DNA of 64,000 bases from UBA288 sp050178135 (GCA_050178135.1 JBFXGJ010000001.1:1-64000); one strand, 5' to 3'. Shown: positions 25,378 to 34,360, counted from the stretch's first letter. The notes: generated from the sequence alone by a model not told the origin. Program-made: numbers and translations.

Positions 25378-25707
25378 ATGGCCGACGACGAGCTGGCCGA
25401 ACTCCGGCAGAGGCGGGCTGCAGAGCTGCAGGGCCAGGCGATGAGCCAGCAGGCCGCCGAGGAGGAGAGAGAGCGGGCACGTGCCGCGGTGCAGATGGCG
25501 CTCATGGAGATCCTGACACCTGAAGCCCGCGAACGGCTCAATACGATCCGCCTGACCCGGCCGGACTTCGCCTCCGGTGTCGAGCAGCAGCTGATCCTGC
25601 TCGCCCGGCAGGGCCGGATCCGGCAGAAGATCACGGACGAGCAGCTGAAAGGGCTCCTTGCGCAACTGGTCCCGGCGAAACGGGACTTTAATATCGTCCG
25701 CAAGTGA
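25378..25707 (+). CDS. PDCD5-family DNA-binding protein
   Basis: A 109-residue helical protein of the PDCD5/TFAR19 family. It has a disordered, charged N-terminal helix (ELRQRRAAELQGQAMSQQ) and a three-helix core with LTPEARERLNTIRLTRPDFA and the end KRDFNIVRK. Archaeal members bind DNA, but their role is unsettled. It follows S19e in most archaea, as here. Its TGA shares a base with the next ATG. Confidence 0.93.
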   Translation: MADDELAELRQRRAAELQGQAMSQQAAEEERERARAAVQMALMEILTPEARERLNTIRLTRPDFASGVEQQLILLARQGRIRQKITDEQLKGLLAQLVPAKRDFNIVRK

Positions 25708-26294
25708 TGAAGGTGGGAGTGCTGTTCAGCGGGGGTAAGGACTCCGCGCTCGCCGCACTCCTGCTCGCCCCTCATTACGAGGTCGAACTCAACACCTTTG
25801 CCTTTGGCGAGGGTCGCGACCTCGGGGCGGTCGAAGCGGCCGGCGCGGTACTCGGGCTCCCCTGGGAGCGACGGGTCTTTCCCGATGGGGTTCTCGAGTG
25901 CGCACTCGACCGGCTCGTCGCCGACGGCTATCCGAACGGTGCCATCAGCCTCGTGCACCGCGTGGCCCTCGAGGCGCTCGCGAGGTGGTACGGGGTCGTG
26001 GCCGACGGGACACGGTTCGATGACCGGGTCCCGATGCTCGATCCGGGCGAAGCCCGTTCGCTGATGGATCGGTGCGGGTGCTCGTATATCCGTCCGCTGC
26101 TCGGGTTTCCCCGGGCCGAGGTGGATCGACTGGTGAAGAGCTGCCTCGTGATCGAGCGGGGACAGACCGGTCACATGCCCAACGGCGACTACGAAGACGA
26201 ATTGAGGGCGGGACTGCGAAGGCGAGGTATCGATCCGACCTCGCTCTTCCCCCCCGTGCACGAACAGACCCTGGTAAGGGGTCGAGTGGGATAA
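25707..26294 (+). CDS. PP-loop ATPase-like protein, asparagine synthase/ThiI type
   Basis: A 195-residue protein opening with the PP-loop VLFSGGKDSALAALLL, the ATP pyrophosphatase signature of enzymes that adenylate their substrate. Other conserved pieces are VVADGTRFDDRVP and RPLLGFPRAEVDRL. The exact reaction is unknown; candidates are modification of tRNA or a protein, which would suit its position between S19e/PDCD5 and L39e. It overlaps the previous stop in a TGATG junction. Confidence 0.82.
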   Translation: MKVGVLFSGGKDSALAALLLAPHYEVELNTFAFGEGRDLGAVEAAGAVLGLPWERRVFPDGVLECALDRLVADGYPNGAISLVHRVALEALARWYGVVADGTRFDDRVPMLDPGEARSLMDRCGCSYIRPLLGFPRAEVDRLVKSCLVIERGQTGHMPNGDYEDELRAGLRRRGIDPTSLFPPVHEQTLVRGRVG

Positions 26295-26310
26295 TCCCCG
26301 AGGTAGAGAG

Positions 26311-26463
26311 ATGTCGAGATCAACAAAAGGCTTCAAGATTCGCCTGGCCAAGGCGACCCAGCAGAACCGGCGCGTTCCGGCCTGGGTGATGGTCCGGACC
26401 AAGAGGAACGTAGTCAGTCACCCCAAGCGACGCAGCTGGCGTCGCAGTTCCCTGAAGGTGTAG
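26311..26463 (+). CDS. rpl39e: ribosomal protein L39e
   Basis: A 50-residue, very basic protein (MSRSTKGFKIRLAKATQQ... and then WVMVRTKRN, ending RRSWRRSSLKV), the normal L39e length. It lines the polypeptide exit tunnel. A GAGGT site at 26300-26304 lies six bases before the ATG. L31e follows after four bases, the standard archaeal pairing. Confidence 0.96.
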   Translation: MSRSTKGFKIRLAKATQQNRRVPAWVMVRTKRNVVSHPKRRSWRRSSLKV

Positions 26464-26467
26464 AACC

Positions 26468-26731
26468 ATGGTTGAGAAGATGAACGAGCAGATCTACGTG
26501 ATCCCGCTGCGCGATGTGAAGCGAGCGCCCCGGTGGCGCCGCACCAACACCGCCATCAAGGACATCCGTGCGTATCTCGCCCGTCACATGAAGAGCGAGG
26601 ACGTCAAGCTCGACGCCTCAATCAATGAGAAGGTCTGGGAACGCGGGTCGGAGAAACCCCCGCGTCGGATCCGTGTCCGCGCGATGAAGTTCGACGACGG
26701 ACAGGTCCAGGCCGAGCTCGCACCGGAGTGA
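26468..26731 (+). CDS. rpl31e: ribosomal protein L31e
   Basis: An 87-residue large-subunit protein near the tunnel exit, with YVIPLRDVKRAPRWRRTNTA and VWERGSEKPPRRIRVRAMKF. It sits between L39e and aIF6 as in most archaea, with overlapping stop and start (GAGTGAGCATG). Confidence 0.97.
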   Translation: MVEKMNEQIYVIPLRDVKRAPRWRRTNTAIKDIRAYLARHMKSEDVKLDASINEKVWERGSEKPPRRIRVRAMKFDDGQVQAELAPE

Positions 26732-26733
26732 GC

Positions 26734-27402
26734 ATGAACCGGACGACGGCCTTCGGTGGAGACCCACACATTGGGATCTTCTGCCGGGTCCTCGAGGAGA
26801 TCGCGGTGGTCCCGCCCGAGGCGCCCGATGAGTTCTGCGAGGCGCTCAGGGCAGCTCTCGACGTGGAATTCGTTCGGACGACGATCCAGGGCAGCAGCAT
26901 CGTCGGCTCGCTCCTGGCTGGCAACAGCCGTGCCGTCGTCGTCAGTGGCCTTGCCACTCCAGACGAGATCCGGGCCCTCGAGGATTACCGGGAAGTCTAC
27001 CGCCTCGAGGGGTCGATGAACGCGGCAGGCAATGTGATCCTGGCGAACGACCACTTCGCCGCGGTTCACCCGGAGATGGAGCCCGAGGTGGTCGAAGCGA
27101 TCGGCTCCCATCTCGGTGTCGAGGTGGTCCGGCTCACCCTCGGTGGTGTGAAGACCGTCGGAATGGCCGGCTATGCGATGAATCGGGGCGTCCTTCTTCA
27201 CCCCCGGGCGACGCCGAAGGAGATCGGCCGCCTCGAGGGCGTGACCGATCTCCCGATCGGCACCGGTTCTGTGAACATGGGTTCCGGCCTCGTCGGGACC
27301 GGGCTCCTCGCAAACTCCCATGGCTATATCGCCGGGAACGAGACGAGCGGGTTCGAGCTTGGCCGGGTCGCAGATGTATTCGGATTTGTAGAGGGAATTT
27401 AA
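26734..27402 (+). CDS. eif6: translation initiation factor 6 (aIF6)
   Basis: A 222-residue pentein-fold protein that binds the 50S subunit and prevents premature joining with 30S. Repeats such as TTIQGSSIVGSLLAGNSRAVVV, SMNAAGNVILANDHFAAVHP and VNMGSGLVGTGLLANSHGY show the five-fold pattern. An in-frame GTG at 26728 overlaps the L31e stop; the ATG at 26734 is preferred. The stop overlaps the LX start in TAATG. Confidence 0.95.
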   Translation: MNRTTAFGGDPHIGIFCRVLEEIAVVPPEAPDEFCEALRAALDVEFVRTTIQGSSIVGSLLAGNSRAVVVSGLATPDEIRALEDYREVYRLEGSMNAAGNVILANDHFAAVHPEMEPEVVEAIGSHLGVEVVRLTLGGVKTVGMAGYAMNRGVLLHPRATPKEIGRLEGVTDLPIGTGSVNMGSGLVGTGLLANSHGYIAGNETSGFELGRVADVFGFVEGI

Positions 27403-27587
27403 TGCAGCAGTTTGAGGTCAGCGGCACCTTCCGGTGTGGCGATGAGTGGCGACCGTATACGAAGACGGTCGATGCGCCGAACGAGGCGCAGGCAAAGGAA
27501 CGAATCTTGACGGCGATCGGCTCGAAGCACCGCCTGAAGAGAATGTATATTACGGTTGACGGTATCACGCTGGTCAGTGGTGAATAA
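27402..27587 (+). CDS. rplX: ribosomal protein LX (L18a/L20a)
   Basis: A 61-residue LX protein with FEVSGTFRCGDEWRPYTKTV, AKERILTAIGSKHRLKR and YITVDGITLV, the full length of the archaeal family. It lies between aIF6 and prefoldin alpha, the conserved order. Confidence 0.95.
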   Translation: MQQFEVSGTFRCGDEWRPYTKTVDAPNEAQAKERILTAIGSKHRLKRMYITVDGITLVSGE

Positions 27588-28032
27588 GGTGGAGCGGGAA
27601 GTCCAGGTGCTCCAGCACTACCTGAATGAGTACGGCCAGCAGATCGAGGTGCTCAGCCAGCAGCTGCAGATGATCGAGCACGGGCGTGCCGAAGCGGCTG
27701 CCGCAGTCGAAACTCTGGTCGCGCTGGCTGCATCCCCGGATGGGACTGTCCTGCTGCCCGTCGGCGGCGGGGCGTCCCTCCGCGTGAAGGTGCTCGACGC
27801 CGACCGGGTCCTGCTCAACCTCGGGTCCGAGGTGGTTGTCGAACGTCAGAACGCCGAGGCCCGCGAGTTCCTGGAGGACCGCATGACCGAGATGGAAGCG
27901 TCCTCGAAACGGCTCGCCGAGACGCTCGGGAAGCTCCAGGGCCAGGCGAACGAGGTCGCGCAGAGACTCGACCAGATCTACCGGATGGTCCAGCAGCAGC
28001 AGGGCCAGGCGCCCGCGGCGCGGACCGGGTAA
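27580..28032 (+). CDS. pfdA: prefoldin alpha subunit
   Basis: A 150-residue chaperone subunit. Two long coiled-coil helices (about 1-45 and 85-140) flank a beta hairpin region with SPDGTVLLPVGGGASLRVKV. Two alpha and four beta subunits make the jellyfish-shaped hexamer that hands unfolded proteins to the thermosome. No ATG is available; GTG codons at 27577, 27580 and 27589 are candidates, and 27580 overlaps the LX stop by eight bases. Confidence 0.92.
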   Translation: MNKVEREVQVLQHYLNEYGQQIEVLSQQLQMIEHGRAEAAAAVETLVALAASPDGTVLLPVGGGASLRVKVLDADRVLLNLGSEVVVERQNAEAREFLEDRMTEMEASSKRLAETLGKLQGQANEVAQRLDQIYRMVQQQQGQAPAARTG

Positions 28033-28035
28033 CCC

Positions 28036-29334
28036 ATGTTCGAGGGGCTGAAGGGTAAGCTCGCCGGCGTGCGGTCACGACTGGGAGGCGTCATCAACGC
28101 CAGTGCCGAGGAACCGGTGCCGTCCCCCGGGATCGAGGTCCAGGAGGTCTCCCCCCCGAGCACCGCAGAGCCGCTGGTCGAACCCGAACCCCTGGTGGAA
28201 CCGGAAAAACGAGTCGATCCGGACGGTCTCTCTCCGTCATCTGCCGAATCCGCGATGGGGCTCACCCCGAAACCGGCCGATACTACGGTTGAATCTGTCC
28301 CCGACACCCTGCCACTCGAGCCGGTAAAACGGCCCTGGTCGGCACTCTTCAACCGGTCACGTGCGAACGAAGTGGTCGCTCCTGAACCGGTCTCCCCATC
28401 GGCTTCCAAGGGGGAGCCCCCCGCCGGGGATGAGAAGAAGGCCGGTATTTTTAAAAAACTGAAGGTCCTTGTCACCGAACGGGAACTGATCCTCTCTGAC
28501 GACGATGTTCGGGAGGTCCTTGACGAGCTCGAGATCGTCCTTCTCGAGTCGGATGTCGCGCTCCCCGTGACCGAGGAGATCATCGAACACGTCCGCCGAG
28601 ACCTCGTGGGCCGACACCGCAAGTTCCGTGAGTCTCCCGACGAGATTGTCCTCGAGACCCTTCGTGGGGCCCTCATGGACGTGCTCGGAGAGGGCTTTGA
28701 CCTGCTCGGGTATATCCGGAGCCACGAACGGCCGGTCCGTATCCTCTTCACCGGGGTGAACGGGACGGGCAAGACAACGACCGTGGCCAAGGTCGGTGCC
28801 TACCTGAAAGGCCAGGGATTCTCGGTCGTTATCGCCGCCGGCGATACCTTTCGTGCCGGGGCGATCGAGCAGATTGACATACACGCGGAGCGGCTCGGGA
28901 TCCGGGTCATCCAGCACAAGCAGGGGGGCGACCCGTCCGCGGTCATTTTTGATGCAATCGAGTACGCCCGGGCTCACGGGATCGACGTGGTTCTCGCCGA
29001 CACGGCGGGCCGGTTCCACAACAAGCAGAACCTGATGAACCAGCTCGGCAAGATCCGACGCGTGATGAAGCCCGACCTCGTCTTCTACGTTGACGAGGCG
29101 GTTGCGGGCAACGACGCGGTGATCCGCGCTGAGGAGTTCGACAAGACGGTTGGGGCGGACGGTATCGTCCTGACCAAGGCCGACATGGACCCGAAGGGAG
29201 GCGCCGCCATCTCGATCGCGCACACGATCGGAAAGCCCCTCGTCTTCCTCGGGACCGGTCAGGGGTACGACGACCTCGCACCGTTCACCCCGGCAGGAAT
29301 GGTGGCCGACCTGCTTGACACAGCGGAGGCATGA
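28036..29334 (+). CDS. ftsY: signal recognition particle receptor FtsY
   Basis: The 432-residue SRP receptor GTPase. A basic N-terminal helix is followed by a long acidic, proline-rich linker (about residues 25-130), then the N domain (about 137-225) and the G domain with P-loop GVNGTGKTTT (240-249), DTFRAGAIEQ, DTAGR and TKAD. It docks SRP-ribosome complexes at the membrane. It starts three bases after prefoldin and is followed directly by srp54, so the two partners of the GTPase pair are co-expressed. Confidence 0.97.
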   Translation: MFEGLKGKLAGVRSRLGGVINASAEEPVPSPGIEVQEVSPPSTAEPLVEPEPLVEPEKRVDPDGLSPSSAESAMGLTPKPADTTVESVPDTLPLEPVKRPWSALFNRSRANEVVAPEPVSPSASKGEPPAGDEKKAGIFKKLKVLVTERELILSDDDVREVLDELEIVLLESDVALPVTEEIIEHVRRDLVGRHRKFRESPDEIVLETLRGALMDVLGEGFDLLGYIRSHERPVRILFTGVNGTGKTTTVAKVGAYLKGQGFSVVIAAGDTFRAGAIEQIDIHAERLGIRVIQHKQGGDPSAVIFDAIEYARAHGIDVVLADTAGRFHNKQNLMNQLGKIRRVMKPDLVFYVDEAVAGNDAVIRAEEFDKTVGADGIVLTKADMDPKGGAAISIAHTIGKPLVFLGTGQGYDDLAPFTPAGMVADLLDTAEA

Positions 29335-29335
29335 G

Positions 29336-30667
29336 ATGGTCCTGGATCGACTCGGAAGCTCGTTGAAGGATGCGCTCAAGAAACTGGCCGGTAAGACGGT
29401 CGTCGACCGGGTTGCGGTCGAGGAACTGGTCAAAGACCTTCAGCGAGCCCTGATCCAGGCCGATGTCAACGTCAAACTCGTGATGCGCCTTTCGCAGGCG
29501 ATCAAGAGCCGTTCGCTTGACGAAGAGCCGGCGAAGGGGATGAGTGTCAGGGAGCACGTGCTCCGCATCGTCTACCAGGAACTCGTCCAGCTTATGGGCC
29601 CGCCGTCCGAGGTAGCCCTCGGGAAGCAGACGATCCTGATGGCGGGCCTGCAGGGATCGGGCAAGACGACGACCACTGCCAAGCTCGCCCGGTTCTTCCA
29701 GCGCAAGGGGCTGCGCGTCGCCGTGATCGGGGCCGACACCTTCCGCCCCGGTGCGTTCGAGCAGCTCTCGACCCTTTGCCAGAAGATCAACGTCCCCTGC
29801 ATCGGCGATCCTCGAGAGAAGGACGCCCGCGGGATCGTACGCGATGGCCTCCAGAAGACGCATGGGGCCGAGGTCGTCATCATCGACACCCAGGGTCGGC
29901 ACGGGCTCGAGGACGACCTGATCCAGGAGATCATCGACCTGAACCAGCTCTCGAAGGCTGACCACCGCTGGCTCGTGATCGACGCCGCCCTTGGCCAGCA
30001 GGCCCAGGAGCAGGCCCGCCGGTTCCACGAAGCGATCGGGATCGACGGTGTCATCATCACGAAGATGGACGGGACCGCCAAGGGCGGCGGTGCCCTCTCG
30101 GCCGTCGCCGAGACTGGTGCCGGGATCGTCTTCATCGGCTCGGGTGAAACGAGTGACGACCTGGAACGGTTCGAACCCGATGGTTTCATCTCACGTCTCC
30201 TCGGGATGGGGGACCTCAAGTCCCTCGTTGAACGGGCCGAAGAGGCGATCGCCGGCTCGGAAGAGCTCGACGTCAACGCGGTCCTGCGTGGCAAGTTCAC
30301 CCTCCGTGACATGTACAAGCAGCTCGAGGCCGTCAACCGTATGGGCCCCTTGAAGCAGATCATGTCGATGCTCCCCCTCGGGTCGATGGAGATTCCGGAC
30401 GGGGTGTACGAGGTGACCGGCACCAAGATGGTCCGGTACCGGATCATCATGGACTCGATGACTCGTGAGGAACTCGACGACCCGTCCACCATCAACTCCT
30501 CGCGCACGCACCGGATAGCGGTCGGTGCCGGGGCTCAGGTCGAGGAGGTACGGGAACTGCTCAGGTACCACAAGACCATGCAGCGAGCTCTCAAGGGCTT
30601 TCGAGGAGCCGCCGGCGGCCGGCTCGACATGCAGCGGATCATGAAGCGGTTCTCGGGAAAGCAGTGA
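29336..30667 (+). CDS. srp54: signal recognition particle protein SRP54
   Basis: The 443-residue SRP GTPase recognises signal sequences through its M domain. The N domain covers about 1-85, the G domain starts with P-loop GLQGSGKTTT (104-113) and has DTFRPGAFEQ, DTQGR and TKMDG, and the M domain runs from about 300 to the end with a methionine-rich GPLKQIMSMLP segment. The ATG at 29336 follows GGAGG and the ftsY stop; seven extra upstream codons are in frame but not conserved. Confidence 0.97.
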   Translation: MVLDRLGSSLKDALKKLAGKTVVDRVAVEELVKDLQRALIQADVNVKLVMRLSQAIKSRSLDEEPAKGMSVREHVLRIVYQELVQLMGPPSEVALGKQTILMAGLQGSGKTTTTAKLARFFQRKGLRVAVIGADTFRPGAFEQLSTLCQKINVPCIGDPREKDARGIVRDGLQKTHGAEVVIIDTQGRHGLEDDLIQEIIDLNQLSKADHRWLVIDAALGQQAQEQARRFHEAIGIDGVIITKMDGTAKGGGALSAVAETGAGIVFIGSGETSDDLERFEPDGFISRLLGMGDLKSLVERAEEAIAGSEELDVNAVLRGKFTLRDMYKQLEAVNRMGPLKQIMSMLPLGSMEIPDGVYEVTGTKMVRYRIIMDSMTREELDDPSTINSSRTHRIAVGAGAQVEEVRELLRYHKTMQRALKGFRGAAGGRLDMQRIMKRFSGKQ

Positions 30668-30668
30668 C

Positions 30669-31238
30669 ATGACTGTCTTTGCCGTGATCGGCCACCGGGC
30701 CCGCTCCGATGGGAGCTGGTCTTTTAACGACATGCCCGGCGGAGCAGGGCGCATGGACGTGCTCTGCCGGGTGGTCAACACCTCCTTCTTCCTCTCGCAC
30801 GACCTGCGGCGCGACGTTGTCTGCTACCTCGTCCTCCGTGGAGAACCAGGGCCGGAGAAGACGATCCGGTTCCAGGGTGACCGTGTACGCTATCTAAATC
30901 CCGACGAGCGCTCCGCCGGCTCGTTGATCAAGAAGGCCCTCGAGATGAATGCGGGCCCGGAGTTCAGGGAGTCGACGAAGGGGGTCTCTGTCCGGATGGG
31001 TGGTCTGGAGCGTCTCCTGGCCGAGCACTCGTTCGCACTTCTCGACGAGGGGGGCGAGGACATCCGGGCCGCTGAACGGCTTCCGGGGGCCTACCTCCTC
31101 TCGGACCATCTGAACCTGGACGAGGATGAGATGGCGCTCGTCGGCGAGCTTCCGCGGTACTCGGTGGGTCCGCGCTCGCTCCACGCCGACCACACCATCA
31201 CCGTTCTCCTCAATGAACTCGACCGGAGGGAACCATGA
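30669..31238 (+). CDS. trmY: tRNA pseudouridine(54) N1-methyltransferase
   Basis: A 189-residue SPOUT-fold enzyme that methylates N1 of pseudouridine-54 in archaeal tRNA. Recognisable parts are VIGHRARSDGSWSFNDMPG, VVCYLVLRGEPGPEK, PGAYLLSDHLNLDEDE and the C-terminal GPRSLHADHTITVLLNE. The next gene, pus10, makes the pseudouridine it acts on, and the two overlap by four bases. This is a direct two-step pathway in one transcript. Confidence 0.93.
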   Translation: MTVFAVIGHRARSDGSWSFNDMPGGAGRMDVLCRVVNTSFFLSHDLRRDVVCYLVLRGEPGPEKTIRFQGDRVRYLNPDERSAGSLIKKALEMNAGPEFRESTKGVSVRMGGLERLLAEHSFALLDEGGEDIRAAERLPGAYLLSDHLNLDEDEMALVGELPRYSVGPRSLHADHTITVLLNELDRREP

Positions 31239-32509
31239 CTGTATCGGAGGACGTTGACGCGATCCTTGCGTACGGCGACTGCTGCGACGCCTGCCTTGGA
31301 CGCTTCTTCGGAAAGCGTTCGCACGGTCTCACGAACGAGGAGCGTGGCCGCTCCCTCAGGATTGCTCGAGCCATCGAACGACATGAGCCGTACGTACCGC
31401 CAGTGGGTGATTGCTGTGTCTGCGGGGGACTCTTCAACTCTCTCGACGAGTGGGCCGATCGGGTTGTCATCGCCCTTGACGGGCTCGAATTCGAGACGTT
31501 CCTGGTCGGCACTCGGGTACCTCCCCTCCTCGCAGAGAACGAGGAGATGATCTGGTCCGACCTCTCCCTCTCGCACGCGGAGCCCATGAAGTCGGAGATG
31601 AACCGCGAGATAGGAAAGCGTGTCTCGGCGGAGATCGGGCGCGTGGTGGACTTCAAACACCCGGACGTGGTGGTGGTACTCGACATCGCACACGAGGCTG
31701 TCGAGGTCCAGCGGTCCCCGATCTTCATCTACGGTCGCTACCGCAAGCTCGAGCGCGGGATCCCGCAGACCCACTGGGACTGCCGGGCCTGCCGGGGGGC
31801 CGGTTGCGAACGGTGCAACTTCACGGGCAAGCAGTACCCTGACTCGGTCGAAGAACTGATCGGTCGGCCGATCATGTCAGCGCTCGATGCAGATGGAGCG
31901 GTCCTCCACGGGTCCGGGCGTGAGGACATCGATGCCCGGATGATCGGCACCGGGCGCCCCTTTATCCTCGAGGTGGTTGCACCCCGTCGGCGCACCCTCG
32001 ATATCCCCGCGCTTGAGCGAGCGGTCAACGAATCTGCCGCGGGGCGGGTTGAGGTGGACCTCGTTCGGTCCGCGGCGCGCTCCGAGGTGGAAACCCTTAA
32101 GTCGAGCCGATCGCATAAAAAATACAGGATTCTGGTCGAGGTAGACGGCGCACTCTCCGACGAAGCCATCGAATCCGCTCTTTCGGCCCTCAGGGGGGTC
32201 ACGATACAGCAGCGCACCCCAGCACGGGTCGCTCATCGTCGGGCGGACAAGGTGCGGGATCGGACCGTCCTGGATATTCAGTATCTTGGACGGGAGGGGG
32301 CTGGTGTTCTGGTCGAGGTCCTCGGTGAGGCCGGTCTCTACATCAAGGAGCTGATCTCCGGCGACGGGGGGCGAACCCGCCCGAGTTTCGCCGCCGAGGT
32401 CGGACTGCCCGCGCGGGTCACCCGCCTCGACGTCGTCCTGGTACAAGACCCGACGGAGGAAGAGAACCATGGCACATCACAATGGTCCGCGGAAGAAGAC
32501 GCGGTATAA
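31235..32509 (+). CDS. pus10: tRNA pseudouridine synthase Pus10
   Basis: A 424-residue archaeal Pus10 that forms pseudouridine at tRNA positions 54 and 55. A cysteine-bearing N-terminal region with THUMP-like fold (CCDACLGRFFG, CCVCGG) precedes the catalytic domain with the active-site aspartate in GREDIDARMIGTGRPF. There is an additional CRACRGAGCERC zinc-like cluster and a C-terminal LYIKELISGDGGRT. The last 41 bases overlap L21e in another frame, adding an atypical ENHGTSQW tail. Confidence 0.94.
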   Translation: MTVSEDVDAILAYGDCCDACLGRFFGKRSHGLTNEERGRSLRIARAIERHEPYVPPVGDCCVCGGLFNSLDEWADRVVIALDGLEFETFLVGTRVPPLLAENEEMIWSDLSLSHAEPMKSEMNREIGKRVSAEIGRVVDFKHPDVVVVLDIAHEAVEVQRSPIFIYGRYRKLERGIPQTHWDCRACRGAGCERCNFTGKQYPDSVEELIGRPIMSALDADGAVLHGSGREDIDARMIGTGRPFILEVVAPRRRTLDIPALERAVNESAAGRVEVDLVRSAARSEVETLKSSRSHKKYRILVEVDGALSDEAIESALSALRGVTIQQRTPARVAHRRADKVRDRTVLDIQYLGREGAGVLVEVLGEAGLYIKELISGDGGRTRPSFAAEVGLPARVTRLDVVLVQDPTEEENHGTSQWSAEEDAV

Positions 32510-32762
32510 GTTCAAGAAGGATCTCCGGAAGCGTGGCATTCAGCCCGTCACGGCCCTGATCCAGCAGTTCGAACCCGGTCAGGCGGTTCACATCGTCTGT
32601 GAACCCTCGGTCCAGAAGGGAATGCCCCACCGCCGTTTCCACGGTAAGACGGGCAAAGTGATCGGTCAGCGCGGGCGCGCCTGGATGCTCACGATCAAGG
32701 ATGGGAATGCCGAGAAGATCGTCATCGCCCGTCCCCAGCATCTCAAGGCTCAGCGGCTCTGA
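32469..32762 (+). CDS. rpl21e: ribosomal protein L21e
   Basis: A 97-residue large-subunit protein that contacts 5S rRNA. The basic start GPRKKTRYKFKKDLRKRG and the MPHRRFHGKTGKVIGQRGRA core are diagnostic. It begins inside the end of pus10, with a GAGGAAGAG purine run before the ATG. Confidence 0.96.
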   Translation: MAHHNGPRKKTRYKFKKDLRKRGIQPVTALIQQFEPGQAVHIVCEPSVQKGMPHRRFHGKTGKVIGQRGRAWMLTIKDGNAEKIVIARPQHLKAQRL

Positions 32763-32826
32763 GTGCAGCGTGAAACACAACATCTAACTTCCGCGCGGGA
32801 GAATACAAGCCCACGGCAGGTTGTCC

Positions 32827-33177
32827 ATGAAGGTCAAGGCGGTGCAGTTCGAGGAGAAGGTGACACTCCCTGAAGTGAGGGAGGTCCTTCTCCGTGTCGA
32901 GGCCGATCGGCTCGGCCTGGAGAGGGAGATGACGTACGAGCTTCGGCGTTCGATCGAGCATGCAAACCAGCTCTCCAAGACGACGCCGGAGAAGTCGCGG
33001 GCACTCGTGGAAGCCCTCACAGGGCTTGAGAAGATGCGCCCCGAGATCGCATATCGCATCGCGAACCTGATGCCGCGTTCACGCGACGAACTCCGGGCGA
33101 TCTACGCGAAGGAGCGGTTCACGCTGTCGGGCGAGGAACTGGACCAGATCCTCGAGATCGTGATCACCCACTTTTGA
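32827..33177 (+). CDS. rpoF: DNA-directed RNA polymerase subunit F (Rpb4-like)
   Basis: A 116-residue Rpb4 homolog that pairs with RpoE to form the polymerase stalk. Helical throughout, with LPEVREVLLRVE near the start and the conserved C-terminal NLMPRSRDELRAIYAKERF followed by EELDQILEIV. Its position between L21e and DUF655 is the usual archaeal order. A TTG six bases upstream is a less likely start. Confidence 0.93.
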   Translation: MKVKAVQFEEKVTLPEVREVLLRVEADRLGLEREMTYELRRSIEHANQLSKTTPEKSRALVEALTGLEKMRPEIAYRIANLMPRSRDELRAIYAKERFTLSGEELDQILEIVITHF

Positions 33178-33186
33178 GGGTGTCCG

Positions 33187-33747
33187 ATGAAATCCGATAA
33201 GAAGGAGCTGAACGCAGTCGTCCTGGATGTCCTCATGAAGGGGAACCACGACGATCTCCGTTCAGGTTTCAGGCGGGAGCCGGTCGTACAGGCGGTAGGG
33301 ACAGAGCAGTTTAAACTGCTCGAGCTGGTGCCGAAGAAGATCGAGATCAAGATCCACGAGCGAGTCTACATCGGGGACGGAGAACGCGAGAAGGTCGAAC
33401 GCGTCAAGCGGCGCATCTTCTACCAGGATCTGACCCAGGTGGCGAAGCTCGAACTTCCGTATGTCATCGACCAGCTGGTCCATGAGAACGAGGCGAACTT
33501 TGTCCAGTTCTTTAACCGGGCGATCTCGATCAGTCCGAAACTGCACATGCTTCACCTCCTCCCCGGCATCGGCAAGAAACTGATGTGGGAGGTGCTCGAA
33601 GCCCGGGAGAAGAGTCCGTTCGAGTCCTTCGCCGATATCTCTGGCCGCATCAAGGGGATCCCGCACCCGGAGCGGATGATCATCGACCGGATCCTCGAGG
33701 AACTCCAGGACCCCGATGTGAAGTATCATCTCTTCACGTCCCGGTGA
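33187..33747 (+). CDS. DUF655 RNA-binding protein
   Basis: A 186-residue conserved archaeal protein. The N-terminal half carries a beta-rich domain (FKLLELVPKKIEIKIHERVYIG) and the C-terminal half a helix-hairpin-helix motif (LHLLPGIGKKLMWEVLEARE). Structural relatives bind nucleic acid, and its constant place among translation genes suggests an RNA role, but no reaction is known. It lies nine bases after rpoF. Confidence 0.9.
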   Translation: MKSDKKELNAVVLDVLMKGNHDDLRSGFRREPVVQAVGTEQFKLLELVPKKIEIKIHERVYIGDGEREKVERVKRRIFYQDLTQVAKLELPYVIDQLVHENEANFVQFFNRAISISPKLHMLHLLPGIGKKLMWEVLEAREKSPFESFADISGRIKGIPHPERMIIDRILEELQDPDVKYHLFTSR

Positions 33748-33883
33748 GGAAACCCCGATTTTTAGAAATCCCGTCGTTTCTAATTTTTCCATTCCGCCGT
33801 TTCCAGTGTTCAACCGCCTCCGGTTCACCTGGTAACCGTTCCTGGAATCGCTCATCCGGAGCGTATGCATCTTCGAGCCGATT

Positions 33884-34360
33884 TCAGGCCTTCCTCATCT
33901 CGTTATAGAGCGAGACGATTGAGAGGCTGATCAGGTTCAGGGTGGTGGATCCGTTCCAGAGGGCCGTCTCTACCGGCGTTAGTTCTGCGATCCACCCGGA
34001 CCAGAGCATGACGCAGATCGCGCCGAACGAGAGCAGGGTGTCCACCGCGAGAAAGACCATGGGGCGCCGAAAAAGACGCCCGACCTGGGCGATGGTGCAG
34101 TACTCGAACGGGGCGGGCCGGCCAGCAAGGTCATATGCAGACCGGGCTGCATTCATGACGAGGTCCGCCGTCGCCCACGCGATGACGAGGGTCCCGAACG
34201 GAACGAGAAGGGTCGAACCAGTCCTGATCGCAGAGAGGCCGAAGAGGAATTTGTAGGCGCAGAATGGGATGCCGATCGTGAGAGAGAGAAAGGACGGGCG
34301 GACGAAGAACCGCTGGATTACGTCTGCCTGCTCCTCCGGCGTCCTTCCTTCCCTCGTCAT
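33884..34360 (-). CDS. four-helix membrane protein of unknown function
   Basis: A 158-residue protein with four predicted transmembrane helices arranged as two hairpins (about residues 22-65 and 98-145), short loops and no recognised motif. It runs against its neighbours and separates DUF655 from ksgA, which are adjacent in many archaea, so it looks like a later insertion into a conserved cluster. The start is uncertain: ATG 34360, 34396 and 34402 are in frame; 34360 gives the shortest soluble N-terminus. Confidence 0.6.
   Translation of the reverse strand: MTREGRTPEEQADVIQRFFVRPSFLSLTIGIPFCAYKFLFGLSAIRTGSTLLVPFGTLVIAWATADLVMNAARSAYDLAGRPAPFEYCTIAQVGRLFRRPMVFLAVDTLLSFGAICVMLWSGWIAELTPVETALWNGSTTLNLISLSIVSLYNEMRKA

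Noticed and set aside
26728..26733. Upstream GTG as start of aIF6 (and similarly 17983 for ndk)
   Set aside because: Both GTG codons lie in the GAGTGAGCATG overlap with the preceding stop; the ATG two codons later gives the conserved N-terminus.
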